Assembly: GCA_945486035.1 (NCBI GenBank)
Contig: CALYTB010000002.1
Location: 1-58,210, forward strand
Origin: an uncultured Clostridia bacterium
GTDB taxonomy: Bacteria > Bacillota > Clostridia > Oscillospirales > Oscillospiraceae
DNA: 58,210 bases
Reading direction: 5' to 3'
Part shown: positions 7,764-13,500 of the stretch, one piece after another
Layout: the number at the start of each line of letters is the position of its first letter
How positions within the stretch are numbered: position 1 is the first letter of the stretch
Position numbers and translations under genes: made by a program
Notes under the pieces: generated by a model
Told to the model about the DNA's origin: nothing
What the model saw: the letters and a program-made list of their open reading frames with translations, nothing else
Database searches by the model: none

Positions 7764-8002
7764 TGCCAAACGTTTTGACTATTCGGGAGGCTGTCCAGCG
7801 GGCGAGGGGAGATGGAATGAAAATCAGCGAGTATGCCCTCCGCCAATGGGTCAGAATCGGGGAAATCCCTGCCATAAAGGTAGGGAAAAAGGTGTTGATT
7901 TACTATCCCAATCTGACCAAGTACGTGAGATGCGAAGATTTGGCGGACAGTGCGCCCGCCACGGTGGCGGCTGCTCACGGTATCCGCCGGGTGGAACTGT
8001 GA
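7763..8002 (+). CDS. Excisionase-like HTH protein
   Basis: A 79-residue protein with a MerR/excisionase-type winged HTH: LTIREAVQRAR, then SEYALRQWVRIGEIPAIKVGKKVLIYY. The wing followed by a YYP tract is typical of element-encoded excisionases, so it may direct the integrase toward excision. The start at ATG 7763 has GGAGG at 7751-7755 and overlaps the previous stop. A TTG one codon upstream is possible but needless. Confidence 0.8.
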   Translation: MPNVLTIREAVQRARGDGMKISEYALRQWVRIGEIPAIKVGKKVLIYYPNLTKYVRCEDLADSAPATVAAAHGIRRVEL

Positions 8003-8012
8003 GGTGGCGGTT

Positions 8013-8237
8013 ATGACCCAGTGTGAACAGGTTATCCGCCACATGGAGGACTTCGGCAGCATCAGCAGCCTGGAAGCAATGCAGGAATACGGGATCTTGC
8101 GGTTGGCCTCCCGGATCAATGACCTCAAGAAAGCCGGTTACCCCATCCGGCGGGAGATGGTCACCCGGATGAATCGCTATGGCGAGGCGGTCACAATTGC
8201 CAGGTACTGTATCGATGGAGGTGATCGGAATGGCTGA
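8013..8237 (+). CDS. Small helix-turn-helix protein
   Basis: A 74-residue protein. The first half (VIRHMEDFGSISSLEAMQEY) and LASRINDLKKAGYPI form a winged-helix pattern seen in small phage and plasmid proteins of Firmicutes. DNA binding is likely; its partner or target is not visible. GAGGTGG precedes the ATG by about 6 bp, and the gene overlaps the replication initiator by 8 bp. Confidence 0.75.
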   Translation: MTQCEQVIRHMEDFGSISSLEAMQEYGILRLASRINDLKKAGYPIRREMVTRMNRYGEAVTIARYCIDGGDRNG

Positions 8238-8886
8238 AAGAAGAATGTTTGCAAAATCCATCATTGGGAGTGCACGTTTTCTCAGGATGCCCCCCACATC
8301 TCGCCTCCTATATTACGACCTTGGCATGGATGCGGACGATGACGGATGTGTGGAGGCTTTTGCGGTTATGCGGAAAACAGGGGCCGCTGAAGATGATTTG
8401 CGTGTGCTGGTGAGCAAGGGATTTGTACGGGTGCTTAATGATGATTTGGTATCCCTGATACTGGATTGGAAAACGAATAATTATATCCAAAAAGACCGTT
8501 ACCATCCCAGCATTTATGCGAAACTGATTGATAATCCACCTCTGAATACAGAATGTATACAAACTGTATCCGACATGGATACCGAGGTTAGGTTAGGTAA
8601 GGATAGTATAGGTAAGGATAGTATAGGTGAGAGTGTGGCGGACAAGCCGCCTACCCGACACAGGTTTTCTCCTCCAAGCGTGGATGATGTGCGGGCATAC
8701 TGCACAGAGAATGGGTTTCGTGTTGGCCCTGACAGATTTGTGGACTTCTACACCTCAAACGGCTGGCGGGTTGGCAAGAATCCCATGAAAGACTGGAAAG
8801 CGGCTGTAAGAAGCTGGGAAAGGAAAGAAAAACAAAATGGGAAAACTGAATCTAAACCCATTTGGAATGTCGGAACAGTCGTTTGA
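8230..8886 (+). CDS. Replication initiator / phage replisome organizer-like protein
   Basis: A 218-residue protein. The N-terminal half (FAKSIIGSARFLRMPPTSRLLYYDLG and the following winged-helix pattern) matches the N-terminal domain of phage-type replisome organizers. The C-terminal part (VDDVRAYCTENGF ... FYTSNGWRVGKNPMKDWKAAVRSWE) is the DnaD-like tail that contacts the helicase loader. A 15-bp tandem repeat in the linker (coding KDSIGKDSIG) may be the replication origin, as in lambda O-type genes; that is inference. GGAGG at 8218 region supports the ATG at 8230. The next gene, a DnaC-like loader, overlaps by 50 bp. Confidence 0.82.
   Translation: MAERRMFAKSIIGSARFLRMPPTSRLLYYDLGMDADDDGCVEAFAVMRKTGAAEDDLRVLVSKGFVRVLNDDLVSLILDWKTNNYIQKDRYHPSIYAKLIDNPPLNTECIQTVSDMDTEVRLGKDSIGKDSIGESVADKPPTRHRFSPPSVDDVRAYCTENGFRVGPDRFVDFYTSNGWRVGKNPMKDWKAAVRSWERKEKQNGKTESKPIWNVGTVV
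8586..8630 (+). repeat. Iteron-like tandem repeat inside the initiator gene
   Basis: Two perfect abutting copies of GGTAAGGATAGTATA (8596-8610, 8611-8625) are followed by a partial third copy and preceded by GGTTA repeats. It lies in the linker-coding part of the initiator gene, where phage origins are often embedded. Confidence 0.6.
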
Positions 8887-9649
8887 CCAACTGGCGTTCG
8901 CCAAAATGAAAGCTGATACCATCAACAATACCCCCGGTGACCTGACCGGATATGACTGCCCCAAGTGCCGCAATCGTGGCTTCATCGCTCTGGAAAAAGA
9001 GGATGGCGGTATTTCCACCCAGGAATGCGACTGCATGAAAATCCGCCGGTGTGTTTGGGAGATGGAGAAATCCGGTCTGAAGAACATCATCCGGGAGAAA
9101 ACTTTCGATGCGTTTACAGCCACAGAGGGATGGCAAAAGGCTGTCAAATCTGGTGCTGTGGCCTATGCGGAAAAAACTGAAGGCTGGCTTCTGTTCTGCG
9201 GCCAGTCCGGAAGCGGGAAAACCCATCTTTGTACGGCGGTGTGCCGCCACCGGCTTTTGGCGGGTGATGAAGTCAGATATATGCCGTGGCGGGATAAGAT
9301 TTCAGAAATCAAGGGTATGTCGCTGGACAATGAGCGGCGGGCGGAAATCCTGAATGGGTACAAAAAGGCGCAAATCCTGTATATCGATGACCTGTACAAA
9401 ACCGGAAAAGCTGCGGATGGCTCAAGCAATCCCACCGGGGCAGATATCGGGATTGCGTTCGAGATTATTAACCACCGGTACATAAACCACCTTCCAACGA
9501 TTATCTCCACAGAGAAAACGGCGCAGGAGTTAGTTGATATCGATGAAGCCACGGGCAGCAGAATTATTGAAATGGCGGAGGGACATACCTATTCGATTGC
9601 CAGAGACACCAAGCGAAATTACCGCCTGCGTGGGGTGGTGACGGTATAG
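8837..9649 (+). CDS. DnaC-like replicative helicase loader (AAA+ ATPase)
   Basis: A 270-residue AAA+ protein. An N-terminal zinc-binding region has CPKCRNRG and then CDC about 25 residues later. Walker A is GQSGSGKTH, Walker B is ILYIDDL, and sensor/arginine-finger segments follow (LPTIISTEK, GSRIIEMA). It would load the host replicative helicase at the element's origin together with the preceding initiator. The length is normal for DnaC/DnaI-type loaders. The start at 8837 lies inside the end of the initiator gene, behind GGAAAGG. Confidence 0.9.
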   Translation: MGKLNLNPFGMSEQSFDQLAFAKMKADTINNTPGDLTGYDCPKCRNRGFIALEKEDGGISTQECDCMKIRRCVWEMEKSGLKNIIREKTFDAFTATEGWQKAVKSGAVAYAEKTEGWLLFCGQSGSGKTHLCTAVCRHRLLAGDEVRYMPWRDKISEIKGMSLDNERRAEILNGYKKAQILYIDDLYKTGKAADGSSNPTGADIGIAFEIINHRYINHLPTIISTEKTAQELVDIDEATGSRIIEMAEGHTYSIARDTKRNYRLRGVVTV

Positions 9650-9779
9650 TGGCAAGGAAACCACAGCGCAAGGGCGCAACAGGAAGCCGTGGCTTGTGAC
9701 TATGCGCCTGATGGACTGGCTGGAGTTGTTCGAGGCAAACAAAACGCTCACAAAACACGGACAGCCTCCCGGAAAATAA
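9649..9779 (+). pseudogene. Possible frameshifted small basic gene
   Basis: A GTG at 9649 overlapping the loader stop opens 16 codons (VARKPQRKG...) that end at TGA. A second frame, from about 9670 to the TAA at 9777-9779, reads RNRKPWLVTMRLMDWLELFE... and would join smoothly through a -1 shift near an AAGGG run. Joined, it gives a ~43-residue basic peptide. It may be a broken gene, a programmed frameshift or a short ORF starting at ATG 9702 (25 residues). Evidence is thin. Confidence 0.35.
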
Positions 9780-9841
9780 CCGGAAGGCTGGCCTCTGTAG
9801 GCAGGAGTTGGGTTGTACCAATTCTGTTATACAGGAGGCTG

Positions 9842-10060
9842 ATGGCGTTGTCAAGTCTGTGGGAATCCCAGATCGGGTGTCCGTTCTATCGGAACGATGA
9901 GAAGCGCAAAATCGTTTGTGAGGGTGTCGGCGAAGCTGAAGCGATTGAACTTCGTTTCCGATACACGCAGGAGCGCAATAAGCAGATCCGCCTTTTCTGC
10001 GCCGGGGATTATGCGAAATGCGAGGTTTTTCGGATGATTTTGGAAAAATACGAGGACTGA
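9842..10060 (+). CDS. Small cysteine-containing element protein, unknown function
   Basis: A 72-residue protein (MALSSLWESQIGCPFYRND...). It has cysteines at IGCPFY, IVCEGV, LFCAGD and AKCEVF, a spacing that could bind zinc, and ends in a helix FRMILEKYED. This type of short protein is common next to replication genes of Firmicute phages and islands, but I know of no defined role. GGAGG is only 3 bp before the ATG, which is close; an in-frame TTG two codons later is an alternative. It is the last rightward gene before a terminator. Confidence 0.7.
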   Translation: MALSSLWESQIGCPFYRNDEKRKIVCEGVGEAEAIELRFRYTQERNKQIRLFCAGDYAKCEVFRMILEKYED

Positions 10061-10113
10061 AACAAAACCGGGAAAAAGCGATATCGGTGACAAACCTACA
10101 CCGAATCCGGGAC

Positions 10114-10150
10114 AAAAACCGCCGCACCTCCGGGCCTGGAGATGCGGCGG
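10114..10150 (-). terminator. Terminator of the small leftward operon
   Basis: The stem CCGCCGCA/TGCGGCGG, extended by a near-complementary CTCC..GGAG section, is followed on the minus strand by TTTTT. It sits directly after the stop of the 57-residue gene. Confidence 0.85.
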
Positions 10151-10154
10151 ATTC

Positions 10155-10328
10155 TTATCTGCTGCGGTTGTATTCGTCTTCCGAAAAGCCGACAATGCGC
10201 AATCCACTGATAAAAGCGGAAATGTATGCCAGCTGCGCTGCTGTTGCGTAGGGCAGCTTTGCCCAGATGTAGCGCAGGTTATTTTCTGCCTCCCGTTCGT
10301 AGAGGGCCTGTTCTTCTATGCTTGTCAT
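10155..10328 (-). CDS. 57-residue unknown protein
   Basis: A short gene (MTSIEEQALYEREAENNLRY...) ending in EDEYNRSR. GAGGAGG precedes the ATG at the proper distance and a strong terminator follows the stop, so it is very likely real despite its size. It has no recognised domain; the middle (LPYATAAQLAYISAFISGL) is a hydrophobic or amphipathic helix. It forms a two-gene leftward operon with the 101-residue gene. The role is unknown. Confidence 0.75.
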   Translation of the reverse strand: MTSIEEQALYEREAENNLRYIWAKLPYATAAQLAYISAFISGLRIVGFSEDEYNRSR

Positions 10329-10369
10329 ACTGCGGTATCCTCCTCTGTTTTATTTGCGTGGGCAGGGGG

Positions 10370-10675
10370 TCATGCGCCGATTGGATGCACCTGGGACAGG
10401 CCGAAATAGGCGGCCTTGCGGGTTCCGCTCTTGGTGGCGGGGTCAGCAATGACCGCCTGATACAGGGCCTTGCTCTCATGGATCACCTCATAGCCCAGCT
10501 CTTTCCAGCCGTACCAGGTGTGGGTTTCCTCGGTGATACCGGCTGCGGTCTTGGCTGTGTTGTGGGTCTTTGCGTTGGCCCATGCCATTCTCAGAGCCAC
10601 TGAGAAGGAAGCAACGCCCTTTCGGAAGATGCCCCATGCAGCCCTCATGATGCCGCTCAGATCATACCTTTTCAT
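10370..10675 (-). CDS. 101-residue unknown element protein
   Basis: A basic protein starting MKRYDLSGIMRAAWGIF. The N-terminal half is helical with repeated W/A pairs (RMAWANAK), and the C-terminal part (ESKALYQAVIADPATKSGTRKAAYFG) is of mixed composition. Similar short proteins occur in Firmicute mobile elements, to my recollection, without a known role. AGAGGAGG supports the start at 10675. Its leftward promoter overlaps an RHH operator half-site, so it is probably controlled by the RHH protein encoded divergently. Confidence 0.75.
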   Translation of the reverse strand: MKRYDLSGIMRAAWGIFRKGVASFSVALRMAWANAKTHNTAKTAAGITEETHTWYGWKELGYEVIHESKALYQAVIADPATKSGTRKAAYFGLSQVHPIGA

Positions 10676-10854
10676 GTGATAGCCTCCTCTATTTCGGTTG
10701 GGATTGCCAGCCCTCAAACCATCTTCGCTGTCATGTACCGGGGTTGGTGCCGGATCACAGGGATATGAGTTTGAGTTTGTGGGCGCTTTCGGCTTTCTGG
10801 TGGTCTGCTACCTCCCACCTTCTCCCGGTTGGCTTTCCCTTACCTTGTAGTTAT

Positions 10855-10961
10855 ATTATAATCTATAGGGTACGATATATCAAGACGGGATATTTCACAA
10901 ATATATCGTACCCAATATGTACATTTTCTATATTGTGCCCGATATTATTTTGTGGTATATT
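10855..10961. promoter_or_regulatory. Divergent promoters with RHH operator half-sites
   Basis: A perfect 13-bp inverted repeat, GGGTACGATATAT (10868-10880) and ATATATCGTACCC (10901-10913), has a 20-bp spacer. A third, imperfect half-site (10 of 13) lies at 10928-10940. The leftward promoter is TTGATA (10878-10883), 17 bp, TATAAT (10855-10860), overlapping the first arm. The rightward promoter is TTGTGC (10933-10938), 17 bp, TATATT (10956-10961), overlapping the third half-site. The RHH protein encoded just downstream is the natural candidate to bind here. The rest of 10676-10988 shows nothing else. Confidence 0.7.
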
Positions 10962-10988
10962 ATAAGCAAAAGAGAAGGAGGTGTATGT

Positions 10989-11192
10989 ATGCCGGTATCC
11001 AAGGCACAGCAAAAAGCGGTTTCTAAATACATGAAGGAGAATTACGATGAATTAAAAGCCAGGATTCCTAAAGGCCATAAGGAGACGATTAAAGCACACG
11101 CAGAGGCCCAGGGCGAGAGCCTGAACGCCTTTATCAACCGAGCAATCAACGAGACTATGGAGCGGGACAGCACCGGGGAGGTGGCGGAATGA
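10989..11192 (+). CDS. Ribbon-helix-helix DNA-binding protein (antitoxin-like)
   Basis: A 67-residue protein. After a basic N-terminus (AQQKAVSKYMKENYDEL) the segment ARIPKGHKETIKAHAEAQGESLNAFINRAINETM is an Arc/MetJ-type ribbon-helix-helix. GGAGG is 7 bp before the chosen ATG; an overlapping out-of-frame ATG 4 bp earlier was rejected. Its stop overlaps the start of the zeta-like kinase (ATGA), as in toxin-antitoxin pairs. It likely represses its own promoter and the divergent one through the 13-bp repeats upstream. Whether it neutralises the kinase is inference. Confidence 0.88.
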   Translation: MPVSKAQQKAVSKYMKENYDELKARIPKGHKETIKAHAEAQGESLNAFINRAINETMERDSTGEVAE

Positions 11193-11749
11193 AAACCTAT
11201 ACAATCATCGGCGGTGTCAACGGCGTGGGCAAGTCCAGCTTTACCGGCGTTCTGAAGGAGCGCAGTACGGATTTGGGCGTGATCGTGGACGTGGACAAGA
11301 TCACCGCCGGGCTGGGCGGGAACGCTCTGGCTGGGGGCAAGGCTGCCTTGCGCAAGATCAGCGAGTGTATCGCCAGGGGGATATCCTTCACGCAGGAAAC
11401 CACCCTGTCAGGCCGTAAGACGGAGGCCACCGCACAACAGGTGCGGGAGCTTGGCTATCATGTCCGGCTGTTCTATATCGGGCTGGACAGCGCAGAGGAG
11501 AGCCTGGCCAGGATTGAGAACCGTGTGAAGCGTGGAGGCCATGACATTCCCAGTGATGATGTAATTCGCCGCTTTGCGGGCCGCTGGGAGGCTGTGGCAA
11601 AGGTTCTGCCATACTGTAACGAGGCGGAGTTCTACGACAACGACAACGGCTTCACACTGGTTGCGGAATACAGAAACGGAGAGCTGCGCACCATCGGCTC
11701 CAGAATTCCGAAATGGCTTCGGGAGCTTCAGGAGTACCTGAACGAATGA
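11189..11749 (+). CDS. Zeta-toxin-like P-loop kinase (copy 1, inside the element)
   Basis: A 186-residue P-loop protein. Walker A is GGVNGVGKSS at residues 8-17. Later zeta-like features are VDVDKIT, the ETTLSG stretch near residue 70 and the basic segment RIENRVKRGGHDIP. Zeta toxins phosphorylate UDP-N-acetylglucosamine and block wall synthesis; this is a short relative, so the substrate is not proven. It is coupled to the upstream RHH gene by an ATGA overlap and followed by a hairpin. A close second copy (about 23 differences in 185 positions) lies just outside attR. Confidence 0.8.
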   Translation: MKTYTIIGGVNGVGKSSFTGVLKERSTDLGVIVDVDKITAGLGGNALAGGKAALRKISECIARGISFTQETTLSGRKTEATAQQVRELGYHVRLFYIGLDSAEESLARIENRVKRGGHDIPSDDVIRRFAGRWEAVAKVLPYCNEAEFYDNDNGFTLVAEYRNGELRTIGSRIPKWLRELQEYLNE

Positions 11750-11753
11750 ACCG

Positions 11754-11779
11754 GAACCAGAGGTGGTGGCTCCTGGTTC
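11754..11779 (+). terminator. Hairpin after zeta copy 1
   Basis: GAACCAG pairs with CTGGTTC around a GGTGGTGG-type loop. The T-tract is weak. The equivalent hairpin after copy 2 is better. Confidence 0.5.
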
Positions 11780-11834
11780 TGTTCACTTGCAGACCGAAAC
11801 AGATTTCTTAATTGTCCATTCTTTTGTACCATTT

Positions 11835-11856
11835 ATTTTGGGCCAATTTTGGGTCA
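11835..11856. repeat. Right-end ATTTTGGGTCA repeats (putative integrase arm sites)
   Basis: Two abutting 11-mers, ATTTTGGGCCA (11835-11845, one mismatch) and ATTTTGGGTCA (11846-11856), are in the same orientation as the left-end copies. The rest of 11750-11973 is AT-rich and holds no convincing gene. Confidence 0.7.
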
Positions 11857-11973
11857 CAACCCACGAAATGGCAAAAAGAGTATTGATACGAAATGTTATT
11901 GAAATGACCAAATAACAGGAGAAAAGTATATATTACAGTTCGATATAATACGGTATTTTACGCTATGTATCGC

Positions 11974-12038
11974 ACTACGAATCAGTAGGTCGGGGGTTCG
12001 AGTCCCTTTCGCCGTACCACCTAAAAAGCCCAGAATCG
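11974..12038 (+). other. attR: 65-bp right direct repeat
   Basis: Identical to 5020-5084. It carries the 3' part of tRNA-Arg from the anticodon stem through CCA but no 5' half, so it is not a second tRNA gene. Confidence 0.95.
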
Positions 12039-12058
12039 GTAAGATTCCGGGCTTTTTT
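12022..12058 (+). terminator. Original tRNA-Arg terminator (right of attR)
   Basis: The same stem as at 5069-5104 with a slightly different loop and a run of seven T. It insulates the genes that follow from leftward readthrough. Confidence 0.85.
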
Positions 12059-12060
12059 TA

Positions 12061-12105
12061 ATCGATGAAGCAGTAGAGCGGGGCAAAACCCGGGGAGGTG
12101 GCGGA
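12061..12105 (+). pseudogene. Headless RHH gene remnant
   Basis: From 12061 the sequence translates as IDEAVERGKTR, which resembles the C-terminal tail of an RHH antitoxin (compare the element's AINETMERDST). The last 30 or so bases before the kinase start are nearly identical to those in front of copy 1. The rest of the antitoxin is missing; the gene is cut off at the att/terminator boundary. Confidence 0.6.
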
Positions 12106-12663
12106 ATGAAAACCTATACAATCATCGGCGGTGTCAACGGCGTGGGAAAAAGCAGCTTCACAGGCGTCCTGAAGGAGCGCAGCACAGATTTGGGCGTGAT
12201 CGTGGATGTTGACAGGATTACCGCTGAACTGGGAGGAAACGCCCTCACAGGGGGTAAGGCGGCGCTGCGGAAGATTCGGGAGTGCATCGATAAGGGCGTA
12301 TCCTTCGCCCAGGAAACCACCCTATCCGGCTACAAGACGGAGGCCACCGCCAAACAGGTCAAGGATATGGGCTACCATGTGAGGTTGTTCTACATTGGCC
12401 TGGACAGCGCGGAGGAGAGCATTTCCAGGATTGAGAACCGAGTAAAGCGCGGGGGCCATGACATTCCCAGCGATGATGTTGTCCGCCGCTTTGCGAGACG
12501 CTGGGAGGCTGTGGCGAAGGTTCTCCCCTACTGCGATGAAGCGGAGTTCTATGACAACGGAAACGGCTTCACCCTGGTGGCGGAGTACCGCAACGGAGAG
12601 CTGCGCACCATCGGCTCCCGGGTTCCACAGTGGCTGGAAGAGCTTCAGGAGTACTTGCAATAA
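12106..12663 (+). CDS. Zeta-toxin-like P-loop kinase (copy 2, outside attR)
   Basis: A 185-residue paralogue of copy 1 with an identical Walker A (GGVNGVGKSS) and no frame damage. It keeps the same GGGGAGGTGG ribosome site but lost its antitoxin partner and, apparently, its promoter, because the tRNA terminator lies directly upstream. It is probably the leftover of an earlier related element that used the same tRNA site. If it is expressed, the RHH protein from copy 1 could be its partner. Confidence 0.8.
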   Translation: MKTYTIIGGVNGVGKSSFTGVLKERSTDLGVIVDVDRITAELGGNALTGGKAALRKIRECIDKGVSFAQETTLSGYKTEATAKQVKDMGYHVRLFYIGLDSAEESISRIENRVKRGGHDIPSDDVVRRFARRWEAVAKVLPYCDEAEFYDNGNGFTLVAEYRNGELRTIGSRVPQWLEELQEYLQ

Positions 12664-12670
12664 TAAGCCA

Positions 12671-12701
12671 GAACCAGGGGCATCTGCTCCTGGTTCGTTT
12701 T
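12671..12701 (+). terminator. Terminator after zeta copy 2
   Basis: The stem GAACCAGG/CCTGGTTC is followed by GTTTTTG. Confidence 0.8.
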
Positions 12702-12749
12702 TGTATATCTGAAAACCACTCGTTTAACGGGCGGTTTTCAGATATACAA
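12701..12749. repeat. 17-bp inverted repeat
   Basis: Perfect arms (12701-12717 and 12733-12749, core TGTATATCTGAAAACC) enclose 15 bp. There is no T-run on either side, so a terminator role is weak. It may be an operator or an old element boundary. Confidence 0.75.
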
Positions 12750-12751
12750 TG

Positions 12752-12778
12752 AAGCCCGGAACGGATGGTTCCGGGCTT
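12752..12778 (-). terminator. Probable terminator of araD
   Basis: An 11-bp perfect stem (AAGCCCGGAAC) with a 5-nt loop lies 14 bp after the araD stop. The T-tract is poor. Confidence 0.5.
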
Positions 12779-12792
12779 TGGTTATGCAATTG

Positions 12793-13485
12793 TCAAAATT
12801 GGCCGTAGTAGGCGTTTTTGCCGTGTTTGCGAAGGTAGTGCTTGTCCAGAAGCTCCTGCTGCATGGGGCCGATGGTGGGGGTGAGGGCTTCGGTATGGAA
12901 GGCCATGAAGGCCAGCTCTTCCAGAACCACGGCGTTATGGACGGCGTTGTGGGGGTCCGTACCCCAGGCGAAGGGACCGTGGGAATGGACCAAAACGGCG
13001 GGAATATCCTCCGGGGATTTTCCCCGGAAGGTTTCGATGATCACGTTGCCGGTTTCCAGCTCGTAGGCTCCGGCGATTTCCTCCGGGGTCATTTTCCGGG
13101 TGCAGGGGATTTCCCCATAGAAATAGTCACCGTGGGTGGTGCCGTAGGCGGGGATTCCCCGGCCGGCCTGGGCAAAGGTGGTTGCCCAGCGGGAATGGGT
13201 GTGGACAATGCCGCCAAGCCCCGGGAAGGCATTATACAGAGCCAGGTGTGTGGCGGTGTCGGAGGAGGGCTTCCATTTACCCTCCAGGGTTTCACCGGTG
13301 GCCAGGGAAACCACCACCATGTCTTCCGGGGTCATATGGTCATACTCTACGCCGCTGGGCTTGATGACCATGGCGCCCGTTTCCCGGTCAACACCGGAAA
13401 CATTGCCCCAGGTGAAGGTGACCAGGCCGTATTTCGGCAGCTCCAGATTGGCCCGACACACTTCTTCTTTCAGTTTCTCCAACAT
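12793..13485 (-). CDS. araD: L-ribulose-5-phosphate 4-epimerase
   Basis: A 230-residue class II aldolase-fold enzyme that converts L-ribulose-5-phosphate to D-xylulose-5-phosphate in arabinose use. Zinc ligands His95 and His97 (IVHTHSRW), His169 (VLVHSHG), the catalytic acid Asp120 (THGDYF) and a C-terminal AYYGQ tyrosine correspond to the E. coli enzyme, with which it shares length. GGAGG sits 8 bp before the start. It follows the FGGY kinase by 15 bp in one operon. L-ascorbate or L-xylulose pathway relatives (UlaF, SgbE) are close in sequence, so the sugar could also be one of those. Confidence 0.93.
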   Translation of the reverse strand: MLEKLKEEVCRANLELPKYGLVTFTWGNVSGVDRETGAMVIKPSGVEYDHMTPEDMVVVSLATGETLEGKWKPSSDTATHLALYNAFPGLGGIVHTHSRWATTFAQAGRGIPAYGTTHGDYFYGEIPCTRKMTPEEIAGAYELETGNVIIETFRGKSPEDIPAVLVHSHGPFAWGTDPHNAVHNAVVLEELAFMAFHTEALTPTIGPMQQELLDKHYLRKHGKNAYYGQF

Positions 13486-13500
13486 GGTGTTTCCTCCTTG

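Larger units (their letters stand above)
5020..12038. mobile_element. ~7-kb integrated satellite-like element in tRNA-Arg
   Basis: The region between the 65-bp repeats is about 6.95 kb. It holds, in order, a tyrosine integrase and XRE repressor (minus), a rightward set of DNA-binding, replication-initiator and helicase-loader genes, two small leftward unknown genes, and an RHH/zeta-like pair. No capsid, terminase, relaxase, coupling protein or obvious oriT was seen. The int-regulator | rep layout resembles phage-inducible chromosomal islands or small replicative IMEs. It probably excises as a circle and replicates briefly, but needs a helper to move; that is inference. Confidence 0.9.

Noticed and set aside
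10226..10603. A cysteine- and glycine-rich plus-strand frame opposite the small leftward genes
   Set aside because: No ribosome site, and the minus strand has two genes with strong sites and a terminator.
11974..12038. A second tRNA-Arg gene
   Set aside because: Only the 3' part is present; the D-arm and 5' acceptor strand are missing, so it is attR.
5020..12038. A complete prophage
   Set aside because: No capsid, tail, terminase or lysis genes; about 7 kb is too short.
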